Source of the DNA: ATM1 sp003577165
GTDB lineage: Bacteria; Armatimonadota; Fimbriimonadia; Fimbriimonadales; ATM1
DNA length: 16,369 nt
Assembly: GCA_030263715.1 (NCBI GenBank)
Contig: SZPM01000033.1
Span: 1-16,369, forward strand
Reading direction: 5' to 3'
In this document: positions 6,448 through 12,871 of the stretch, piece after piece
Numbering within the stretch: position 1 is the stretch's first letter
How the letters are laid out: each line of letters starts with the position of its first letter
Position numbers and translations under genes: made by a program
Notes under the pieces: generated by a model
Databases searched by the model: none
Seen by the model: only the letters and a program-made list of their open reading frames with translations
Told to the model about the DNA's origin: nothing

Positions 6448-8772
6448 TTAGTCCACCGGCCCGCTCTTCGGCTTCGCCGACACGAACGCCAAGCCGACTC
6501 CGACGGCCAGCAGGATGGCTCCGACCCAGACCAGCCGAGCCAGTGGCTTCTCATAAATCTCTACTACGACGTACGGCTCGATCGTGTTGACGGACACCAC
6601 CGCAGCCCCGTCCGGCTTCACCCCGTCCAGCCGGACGTACATGTCCTCCCCCATCCTCTCGTCTTCGAACGAGGAGCCATCCGAGTTGTGCAACTTCGCC
6701 GGCGCCAGGTCGAAGGTCTGTCCATCGGCCGTGATCCGCAGCCGTACCGACTGCCGACCGGGATCGCCGTCCTGCAAGGCCCCTAAATGCTCAACTCGAA
6801 TTTCGTTCCGCTCCACCGACTCGCCCGGTCGAACCTCAACCCCTCGAACGACTTCGTCGTCGGGGGCCGTCGCCGAAACGTACAAGTCCGAGAGCCCGCT
6901 GGTTCTGACGCTGGGCCGCGTCACGGGCATGATGTCCTCCTCCCGACCCAGCGGCAAGTGATAGTAGGCGACCGGCCGGAATGGCATCGCCGTTCCCTTC
7001 GGCGTATGAATCTCGAGGGCAAGAGTGGACTCCGGCGTCATCAGTTGCTCGATGGACGGGTTCTCGGTCATCCGCACCGTGTACTCGCCCGACGCGAGTT
7101 CGATCCGCGCCTCCTTCGTCGGATAGAGCAGACCTCGGTCCTTCGTCTCGAATCCACGCGAAATCAACAGCCCCAATAGCAGAATCGAAATTCCCATGTG
7201 CGCCACGTAGCCGCCTAACCGTCCCGCGTGCGCCTTCATCCGAGACCAACCCCGCACGGCGTTCGCAGACATCGCAAACAGAGTCGCTGCGGAAAGCAAG
7301 ACCACCAACGTCGCGCTGAGCGGCTGCACGGAAAACGTGGCCTGCAGCAGCCCCCCCCAAGCGAGGTAAGCGAGAATGCAGCCCGTGATGACGAGGGCGA
7401 ACAGCACACATCCGATGAGCGTGCCTGAAAACCTCCGCCCCCCCTCCTTCCAACCGGCCTGAGGCGCGATCGCCATCAGCGCGAGCGCCACAAGCAGTGG
7501 CAGCCAAGTCATTTGGTTGTAGTCGCCTTCGTCCACGGTCTTTCGAACCCCGGAGAACTGGGCAGCCAAGAACGGAACCGACATTCCGATCGCGGCGAGG
7601 CCGGAAAGAACCCAAAGGGAAACAACGCCGATCGTGATGGCGCGTGACCTCGGCTCCGATGCTGGACTTCGTTCGCCTTCCGGTTGTCGCAATCCACCGA
7701 CGACCCCGTGCACCACAACGACCGCAACGATTGCGCCGAGGACGAAACCCAGCAGGAGTTTGTGAGCGACCGGGTCCATCTGAGCGAAACTGTGTACGGA
7801 CACATTCGCCAGCTGTCCGCTTCGGGTCAGAAACGTCCCGTATGCAAACAGAGCGAACGGAAGACCAGCCAACACGAGATTCGCGCGCTTCCAGTGGCCG
7901 CGCCAGTGCTGCAGATAAAGCCCGTGCACCAGAGCGCCCACCGCTAAGAACGGAACGAGGCTCGTGTTCTCCACCGGATCCCACGCCCAGAATCCCCCCC
8001 ACCCGAGGGTCTCATACGCCCACAATCCGCCCATGACGAGGCCGACGCCCAGGAAGAAAAGCGCGACGAACGCGACCTTTCGCCCCTGCGCGAGCCACGT
8101 GGAGAAGTCACCGGCGATCGCCGACGCTCCGGACAGCGCGAAAAGGGGCAGCAGCGAACCGAATCCGAGGAAGATCACCCACGGGTGGATGATCATCCAG
8201 TAGTTCACGAGCACTGGATTGAGACCCGCGCCATCCGGCGGAACGACCATCGTTTGACCTGGGGCGAGATACGGCTTTAGGTCGTCCGCGATCTCGATGA
8301 GACGAAATGGAGACTCGTAAGCGAGGATCGCCGCACAAGCCGCAAGCGGAATCGCTGCAATCGCGATGTATCGCGGCAGCAGGGAGGCGTTTCGGGGCAT
8401 GAACAGAAGGCACATCAGCGCGCTCGAGGCGAGCCAGAGCGTAAAGCTCCCTTCCTGCGCAGCCCACGCGGCCCCAATCCGGTACGGAAGGCTGAGCGAG
8501 TTGTCCGTGTTCTGGAACACGTAGGCAAACTCATACTGCCTGCCAACAAGGAGCGAAATCAGCGCTGCGAGAGCGGCGATGGCGAACAGCGACCCAACCT
8601 TAAAAAGAGCCTTCGCGACCGCGCTTCCCCGCGTGCGGCTTCCGATCACGAAAATGAACGACAGAATCCAAGCCAGGACGGACCCGATCACGAGGGCCGT
8701 CCCGGCCCAGCCCACCGCAAGCCAACCGGAACTCGGCTCTACGAGCAGACTTTCGATCGATGGGGATTCCAT
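6448..8772 (-). CDS. ccmF: Heme lyase CcmF, copy A (System I cytochrome c maturation)
   Basis: This 774-residue polytopic membrane protein is paralogous to the copy downstream and has the same predicted role of ligating heme to apocytochromes. The WWD signature 'GWGGFWAWDPVENTSLVPF' lies at about 257-275. The histidines are H196 ('IIHPWVIF'), H283 ('ALVHGLY'), H327 ('VSVHSF') and H525 ('YVAHMGISI'), so all four heme-related positions are kept and neither copy is obviously degenerate. A soluble C-terminal region (about 550-740) precedes a final membrane helix. It differs from copy B mainly in the loops after the second periplasmic histidine and in the C-terminal domain, which may mean different apocytochrome clients. 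No strong ribosome binding site is visible before the ATG; no in-frame earlier start exists nearby. It opens the ccm block, 65 bases after the DUF2231 gene. Confidence 0.92.
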   Translation of the reverse strand: MESPSIESLLVEPSSGWLAVGWAGTALVIGSVLAWILSFIFVIGSRTRGSAVAKALFKVGSLFAIAALAALISLLVGRQYEFAYVFQNTDNSLSLPYRIGAAWAAQEGSFTLWLASSALMCLLFMPRNASLLPRYIAIAAIPLAACAAILAYESPFRLIEIADDLKPYLAPGQTMVVPPDGAGLNPVLVNYWMIIHPWVIFLGFGSLLPLFALSGASAIAGDFSTWLAQGRKVAFVALFFLGVGLVMGGLWAYETLGWGGFWAWDPVENTSLVPFLAVGALVHGLYLQHWRGHWKRANLVLAGLPFALFAYGTFLTRSGQLANVSVHSFAQMDPVAHKLLLGFVLGAIVAVVVVHGVVGGLRQPEGERSPASEPRSRAITIGVVSLWVLSGLAAIGMSVPFLAAQFSGVRKTVDEGDYNQMTWLPLLVALALMAIAPQAGWKEGGRRFSGTLIGCVLFALVITGCILAYLAWGGLLQATFSVQPLSATLVVLLSAATLFAMSANAVRGWSRMKAHAGRLGGYVAHMGISILLLGLLISRGFETKDRGLLYPTKEARIELASGEYTVRMTENPSIEQLMTPESTLALEIHTPKGTAMPFRPVAYYHLPLGREEDIMPVTRPSVRTSGLSDLYVSATAPDDEVVRGVEVRPGESVERNEIRVEHLGALQDGDPGRQSVRLRITADGQTFDLAPAKLHNSDGSSFEDERMGEDMYVRLDGVKPDGAAVVSVNTIEPYVVVEIYEKPLARLVWVGAILLAVGVGLAFVSAKPKSGPVD

Positions 8773-8837
8773 GACTGGATGTAGGCGATGCCGATTGCGC
8801 CGAGAATCAGTCTACTCCAGTGCGAATCCGTCCGAGG

Positions 8838-9839
8838 CTACTCTCCGTACACGAACACGCCGCCCAAGTGACCGGCCCAGGAAATCAGAATGAGTCCGAT
8901 GACCGCCAACAGCCAGTAGACCAATCGCTGAAACACGTGCATGTCTTCGTGGCGGTGTACGCGCATCGAGACCATCATCCACATCACGAACGCGCCGGTG
9001 ACCGCAAACAGGAAGTGCTCCGTAATCACGCCCTTGAACGGGATTTTCATGTAGATCATTGCGAGATAGCCTGTGACGACGCCGATGACTGCGCTCAAGG
9101 CCGCCAATACCAGGTTGTACCAACCGGCCCACAGAAGTTCATGTTTCTTCGTCAGCAGGCCCCACAGATCGAGAAGCAGGCCGGCGATGAACAGAGCGAT
9201 AGGAAAGTGCACTACCGCGGGATGAAATCCGTTTTTGGGAATTAGCCTCTTTGGAGGTTCAGGCTCCTCGACCGGCTCTTCTTCGGCTTGCTCGGTCGGT
9301 TCCGACGTCGGCGGCGCCGCCTCCTCTGCTCCGGGCTGGGGTTGACCTTCGCCCCCCCCTTCCGTAGTCGCGGGCTCCGTCTTGCCTGTGGGCGGTTTTG
9401 TCGTTCCTGTCGCGGGAGGTTTCGCGCCTGAGCCACTTCCCGATGCGGGAGGCTTCGCGTCTCCGGCTGCAGGGGGGGGCTTCGGCGTGCCGGCGGGTTT
9501 GTCTTTGCTGTCGCCGGGGGCCTTGTCCGCTCTTAGTTCTTCGGCGTTCGTGAACCCGTCTCCGTCGGCGTCCATCGCCTCGATCTTCTTCATGATCGCC
9601 GCCGTAAGGCTAGTCTCATCGGCTTCCGCCATCGCCACGGCCAACTGCTTTCCGTACGAGTTCATGCCGTAATCCGAATCGGATACGTGACAGATTCCGC
9701 AGGATCGTTCCGCGAGCGAACCGCTATCGGAAATCTTGTAGGTCAGGAGAATCTTCTCAAGGAAGTCGCTCTTCGCAGTCGCCGATGTAACGGAGAAGAG
9801 GAAGGCTATCGGAACGAGCACGGCTGAGGCTCTACGCAT
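8838..9839 (-). CDS. Membrane cytochrome: CxxCH heme site, EF-hand, Pro-rich linker, DUF2231
   Basis: This 333-residue multidomain protein probably sits in the inner membrane. In order: signal peptide (about 1-22); a monoheme cytochrome module with CGICH at 47-51 and 'MNSYGKQL' at 59-66; an EF-hand-type loop D90-x-D92-x-D94-G-x-x-N98-x-x-E101; a Pro/Gly/Glu-rich low-complexity linker (about 108-197); and a DUF2231-like domain with four membrane helices (about 206-333). The latter has 'HPAVVHFPIAL' (H206, H211), H275 and 'GHLGG' (H323), histidines that could bind b-type heme, though this is inference. The first 115 residues are clearly related to the small cytochrome encoded at 11147-11491. 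A GGAG ribosome binding site (9849-9852) precedes the ATG. The ccm block follows. The likely role is electron transfer between the membrane and periplasm; the substrate is unknown. Confidence 0.82.
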   Translation of the reverse strand: MRRASAVLVPIAFLFSVTSATAKSDFLEKILLTYKISDSGSLAERSCGICHVSDSDYGMNSYGKQLAVAMAEADETSLTAAIMKKIEAMDADGDGFTNAEELRADKAPGDSKDKPAGTPKPPPAAGDAKPPASGSGSGAKPPATGTTKPPTGKTEPATTEGGGEGQPQPGAEEAAPPTSEPTEQAEEEPVEEPEPPKRLIPKNGFHPAVVHFPIALFIAGLLLDLWGLLTKKHELLWAGWYNLVLAALSAVIGVVTGYLAMIYMKIPFKGVITEHFLFAVTGAFVMWMMVSMRVHRHEDMHVFQRLVYWLLAVIGLILISWAGHLGGVFVYGE

Positions 9840-9870
9840 TTTCTGTTACTCCATACGAGGCTGTTAGGGT

Positions 9871-9897
9871 GGCGGAGGGCAACGAGTGCCCTCCGCC
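9871..9897. other. Strong intergenic hairpin, 10-base-pair stem
   Basis: A perfect inverted repeat, GGCGGAGGGC (9871-9880) and GCCCTCCGCC (9888-9897) with a 7-base loop, occupies the 70-base gap between the barrel gene and the DUF2231 cytochrome gene. In the operon transcript it would form a very stable stem 12 bases after the barrel stop codon. No T-run follows on either strand, so it is not a standard intrinsic terminator. It could protect the upstream mRNA from 3' exonucleases, cause partial termination, or mark an RNA processing site, making outer-membrane and inner-membrane parts differ in expression. Confidence 0.6.
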
Positions 9898-9909
9898 GAT
9901 CAGGCGATC

Positions 9910-11112
9910 TCAGAACATCCAGTTTAGTTCGAAAGTGAACTTGTTGGTCGTTGCTCCGCCTGAGACCTTCGACCATGTCTGCTCGAAGACCATTCTGCCA
10001 ACTTTGTTGAGTCTGTACGACAGTCCGATCGCGCCGCCGGTGATCTCCGGCGAGAGGTCGGGATCGAAGAAGTCGTACCGGCCATAGAAGGCAGTCGTGG
10101 GACTGGCAAGGAACGCAGCCTCAAGGTAATAGCCGTGCGGATTGCGAGAACCGCCGGCCGCGAGGTCATTCTGACCAGAGAACCACCCGCCGCTGACTTC
10201 GAAGTTGTCACGAACGAGGCTCGCCATCACTCCGAATCGCGTGAACTCATCGCCAAAGGCAGGGGGTCCCGTTACGGGAAACTCGCCTGAGTAGCCGTAA
10301 ACCCCAAACGAACTGCCGAACTCATCGAACAGGAACTCGAGCGAGCCCCAGATGTCCTTCATCTCGTTGTTCTCAGCGATGTTAGGCCGGGCGTTGCCGC
10401 CGCCGCCATTCGTGATGCCGAACTCGCCGAACAAGTTTTCCTTTGTCTTGAACCCGAACGCAACCCCGTAGAACCTGTCGCGAGGAGTGAACAAGTTGCC
10501 TCCACCGACATTGTCGTTGAGAATGCGGGGCCGACTGATGGAAACCCGTCCGCCCGTGCTCGCAGTGTGAATGATGCGCGGCGTATAGGAACCCGCTCGC
10601 GCAAACCAGTAGTTCTCGCCCTGCGGGTTGCTGTTGTACTGCAAGTACGCTTCTGCTAACTTGCTTCTGACTGCCGTATCGAGCTGGCCGCCGCCACTGG
10701 TGGCTGCTTTGCCCCGCTCGTGCAGGTAGATCTCGAAGAAGTAACTGAAGTTCTCGTAGAGTGGGCCGCCCGAATAGATGGACAGCGCTTCGACGTCGAA
10801 CCTGGTCTCAGGCGTTTCGTCAGGGCTCTGCTCAAACCGGAACTTGCTGGCGAACGACATGTACTGCCACCAGCTCAGGTCTTCTGCATCGTCGATGTTA
10901 GTTGCGTCGGGCGTTCGCTGCCCCCGCCATAGGAAGTCTCGACCGAATTTCGTCAATCGGTTCGTGGAGCCAAAGTGGCATGAACTGCAGTCCATGTCGT
11001 ATTTTCGTGACCATGCTGGGATTGCTTCCGACTTCGTCGGTAGCCACAGGCACGTCACGACGAGCGCAACGCAGCAAATCGCGTGCGCCATGTGAGTGAT
11101 CCTAATCCTCAT
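9910..11112 (-). CDS. Outer-membrane beta-barrel protein with N-terminal heme c site
   Basis: This 400-residue protein has an N-terminal signal peptide (about 1-30) followed by 'IPAWSRKYDMDCSSCHFGS', a single heme c motif CSSCH at 42-46, and 'LTKFGRDFLWRG'. The remaining roughly 320 residues alternate polar and hydrophobic positions with many aromatic and glycine turns, and the chain ends 'FTFELNWMF', the C-terminal aromatic signature of outer-membrane barrels. I infer a porin-like barrel with a heme domain at its periplasmic mouth. Proteins with an 'IPA.a.kY...C..CH' start and a barrel-like body are found in many bacteria, mostly without a known function. The ATG has an ideal AGGAGG six bases upstream (complement of 11119-11124). 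The operon context suggests electron or metal passage across the outer membrane; plain porin function is also possible. Confidence 0.8.
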   Translation of the reverse strand: MRIRITHMAHAICCVALVVTCLWLPTKSEAIPAWSRKYDMDCSSCHFGSTNRLTKFGRDFLWRGQRTPDATNIDDAEDLSWWQYMSFASKFRFEQSPDETPETRFDVEALSIYSGGPLYENFSYFFEIYLHERGKAATSGGGQLDTAVRSKLAEAYLQYNSNPQGENYWFARAGSYTPRIIHTASTGGRVSISRPRILNDNVGGGNLFTPRDRFYGVAFGFKTKENLFGEFGITNGGGGNARPNIAENNEMKDIWGSLEFLFDEFGSSFGVYGYSGEFPVTGPPAFGDEFTRFGVMASLVRDNFEVSGGWFSGQNDLAAGGSRNPHGYYLEAAFLASPTTAFYGRYDFFDPDLSPEITGGAIGLSYRLNKVGRMVFEQTWSKVSGGATTNKFTFELNWMF

Positions 11113-11146
11113 GTTTGTCCTCCTGGATTACGTGATCGCGATCCGA

Positions 11147-11491
11147 TCACCTCTCGGTCGTAGGGACGCTCTTCGCGTCACCCGGCAATTTGTCGGCGCG
11201 GATCTCCGCGATGTTGCTCGCTCCGTCCTTGTCGGAATCCTTTGCCTCGACTTTCTTCAACACTTCAGCAGTCAGCGCCTTCGATCCGGCAAGCGCATGC
11301 TTGAGGTCCTGACCGTAGGAATTGAGTTTTGCGGTCTGGCCAACGTGGCAGACTGCGCACTTTGCTTTGCCCAGCGTTGATGTCTTGGCAACGTTGTAAG
11401 TGGTAGCGAACACCTTCACGAAACCGGTGAGTGCCATCGCACTCGACGCAATGCTAACAGCCAAAAGCGCAAGAAGCGCTTTCCGTTTCAT
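11147..11491 (-). CDS. Small periplasmic monoheme cytochrome c with EF-hand loop
   Basis: This 114-residue protein has a signal peptide (about 1-20), one heme c motif CAVCH at 45-49, 'LNSYGQDL' at 56-63 and an EF-hand-type loop D85-x-D87-x-D89-G-x-x-N93-x-x-E96 near the C-terminus. After export it would be a soluble periplasmic electron carrier of about 10 kDa with possible calcium binding. It closely resembles the N-terminal part of the DUF2231 cytochrome in the same operon, including 'RADKLPGDAKS' versus 'RADKAPGDSKD'. Its ATG overlaps the Rrf2 stop (ATGA) and has an AGGAGG site lying in the last codons of the Rrf2 gene, so translation is probably coupled to the regulator. The barrel gene follows 34 bases later. 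Confidence 0.87.
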   Translation of the reverse strand: MKRKALLALLAVSIASSAMALTGFVKVFATTYNVAKTSTLGKAKCAVCHVGQTAKLNSYGQDLKHALAGSKALTAEVLKKVEAKDSDKDGASNIAEIRADKLPGDAKSVPTTER

Positions 11492-12021
11492 TTTTTGCCT
11501 CCTAATGGCTTTGGGTTGGACGCGGTCGGGGCGTTTGTGCCTCCGCGTCGACTCGGTTTCTTCCCTATTCCCACCTTTGCAGTTCGGCTAGATCGCCCGG
11601 CTTCAACTTGACGTCGAACGATGTCGTCCAAGGTGATGGTGGATAAGGACTCTCTCGTATGATCTCGCAGCGCCAGCCACATGTCGTGCAAGGCGCACGG
11701 CGAATTCGAATTGCACATCCGCTCCCGATCCATGAAGCACCAGGGCTTCTCGAACGGTCCGTCGTACGACTCGACAATCTCGAGCAGGCTAATTTCGTTT
11801 GCAGGGCGAGCGATCGTATAACCGCGCTCGGCGCCGCGACGTACCCTAAGGAGCGCGGCCTTCGCTAAGCGAGTGAGGATGTTTCCCGCAAACTGCGGAG
11901 GGATGTTCGCGGATCGAGCGATCTCGTCCGCCTGGACGACCCTCCCCTCCCTCTCGGCAATCCACTGCATCGCGGAGATCGCGTATTCGCATCCTCTCGT
12001 GATCTGCAGCAGGTTTGCCAT
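11488..12021 (-). CDS. Rrf2/IscR-type Fe-S transcriptional regulator
   Basis: This 177-residue DNA-binding protein has the Rrf2 winged helix ('LLQITRGCEYAISAM' at 4-18, 'ANIPPQFAGNILTRLAKAALL' at 38-58). The cluster-binding segment carries C95, C103 and C109, then H112 in 'CALHDMW'; IscR uses three cysteines and a histidine at the matching place ('CLTHDLW'). The first Cys spacing is seven residues rather than the five of IscR. It probably senses Fe-S status, oxygen or nitric oxide and controls the cytochrome genes behind it. A basic, low-complexity tail (about 145-177) is unusual for the family. I chose the ATG at 12021, which has GAGG nine bases upstream, over an in-frame TTG at 12036. A 25-base dyad at its predicted promoter suggests autoregulation. 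Confidence 0.9.
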   Translation of the reverse strand: MANLLQITRGCEYAISAMQWIAEREGRVVQADEIARSANIPPQFAGNILTRLAKAALLRVRRGAERGYTIARPANEISLLEIVESYDGPFEKPWCFMDRERMCNSNSPCALHDMWLALRDHTRESLSTITLDDIVRRQVEAGRSSRTAKVGIGKKPSRRGGTNAPTASNPKPLGGKK

Positions 12022-12032
12022 CTTCAACTGCC

Positions 12033-12057
12033 TCAATCGAGTGATTGGCTCGATTGA
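12033..12057. promoter_or_regulatory. Candidate Rrf2 operator (9-7-9 dyad)
   Basis: TCAATCGAG (12033-12041) and CTCGATTGA (12049-12057) form a perfect 9-base inverted repeat with a 7-base spacer, 25 bases in all. It lies immediately upstream of the Rrf2 gene, covers the expected transcription start of the promoter at 12062-12091 and touches the ribosome binding site. Size and symmetry fit a dimeric Rrf2-family protein, and the position fits repression. That the Rrf2 protein binds here is inference. Confidence 0.6.
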
Positions 12058-12061
12058 CTTG

Positions 12062-12091
12062 ATTCTGTAGCCGCAAACCTGCCCATGTCAA
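12062..12091 (-). promoter_or_regulatory. Predicted sigma-70-type promoter of the Rrf2-cytochrome-ccm operon
   Basis: On the reverse strand a perfect -35 box TTGACA (complement of 12086-12091) is followed, after 18 bases, by CAGAAT (12062-12067) or, after 16 bases, by TACAGA (12064-12069), either of which could be the -10 box. Transcription would start near 12056, within the dyad. The -10 is weak, fitting a regulated promoter. Confidence 0.5.
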
Positions 12092-12177
12092 GTCCTTTCT
12101 GGGGAATTTCGGGTTCCGTAGCCCCGCTAAACTTCACCCCCAGTCGCCCCGAGCCCGAGCCGGGCCGAAGCAAAATG

Positions 12178-12215
12178 TATACTTCCGGCGTTCTGAGAAC
12201 CGAGGCCCTCGGTTC
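12178..12215 (+). promoter_or_regulatory. Possible -10 box and leader dyad of the secreted-protein gene
   Basis: TATACT at 12178-12183 resembles a -10 box; no clear -35 box is seen 17 bases upstream. Downstream, GAACCGAG (12197-12204) and CTCGGTTC (12208-12215) form a perfect 8-base inverted repeat around GCC (a 19-base palindrome if the flanking G/C pair is counted). It would lie in the early leader, as an operator or an RNA hairpin, 20 bases before the ATG at 12236. No T-run follows. Confidence 0.35.
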
Positions 12216-12235
12216 CAGCAGGCCCAACCCGCGCT

Positions 12236-12865
12236 ATGAAGACCAAAACCCTGCTCGTCGCTTCGGCCGTCGCACTCGGCGGCGCGGCCGCGGTCCTCTG
12301 GGCTCAGAACAACCAGCCTCAACCCAAGCCGATCCCCTCCCCCGACCAGGTGAATCCCGGCACCATGCTCCTCAAAACCCAGCTGGGCAGTTTCCAACTG
12401 GAAGGCGAAGGAACCGTCGAGATGACCTTCCGAGGCACCTTGCTGATCGAGCGACTCGACGGCGCGGTGACCGTCGTCGGCCAGAACAAGCCCGACGACA
12501 TCCGGCTCGAGTTTGAGGGCTATGATCGCAAGGTCTGGTTCGGCCGAGGCAAAGCCGTGATTCGCGGCAAGTTCCGCCGCCTGCAGTGGTTCGGTGGCGA
12601 CCTCAACGCGGTTTGGCGAGGAAAAGGCCTAGCCTACGTCTTCGGCGAGTACGACCCCGTGACTAAGTCCAGCGGCGTCTGCAAAGTGGACGACCTTCCC
12701 TGGAGGCCCTGGTTCACCACAGGCCAGCAGTTCTGGGTGCCCAAGGAACTCGAACCCCTCTACGTGACGGGGCAGATCAAGCCAGAGGGCTCAGGCGGCA
12801 GCGACGAAACGCCGGAGGAAGCCCCGCCGACGACCGACCCGTCGTCGGACGACGGCATCCAGTAG
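12236..12865 (+). CDS. Secreted protein of unknown function
   Basis: I do not recognise this 209-residue protein. It has an N-terminal signal peptide (MKTKTLLVASAVALGGAAAV, cleavage near 'LWAQ' at 21-24), a Pro/Gln-rich start of the mature chain, then about 130 residues with the alternating pattern of a beta-sandwich or beta-roll ('TVEMTFRGTLLIERLDGAVTV', 'KVWFGRGKAVIRGKFRRLQWFGG'), and an acidic Pro/Thr/Ser-rich tail from about 183 that is probably disordered. There are one cysteine and no catalytic motif. Codon use matches its neighbours and the coding frame is well defined, so the gene is real. It is divergent from the Rrf2 gene with a 214-base shared upstream region, and convergent with the helix-hairpin-helix gene six bases downstream. 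Its location is periplasmic or surface. Confidence 0.75.
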   Translation: MKTKTLLVASAVALGGAAAVLWAQNNQPQPKPIPSPDQVNPGTMLLKTQLGSFQLEGEGTVEMTFRGTLLIERLDGAVTVVGQNKPDDIRLEFEGYDRKVWFGRGKAVIRGKFRRLQWFGGDLNAVWRGKGLAYVFGEYDPVTKSSGVCKVDDLPWRPWFTTGQQFWVPKELEPLYVTGQIKPEGSGGSDETPEEAPPTTDPSSDDGIQ

Positions 12866-12871
12866 GCCGCC

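Noticed and set aside
6836..8002. Reverse-strand open frame of 388 codons inside ccmF copy A
   Set aside because: It is a frame-shifted shadow of ccmF; the true frame carries WWD and all heme histidines.
9871..9897. Intrinsic terminator between the barrel gene and the DUF2231 gene
   Set aside because: The stem is strong but no T-run follows on either strand, so I list it only as a hairpin.
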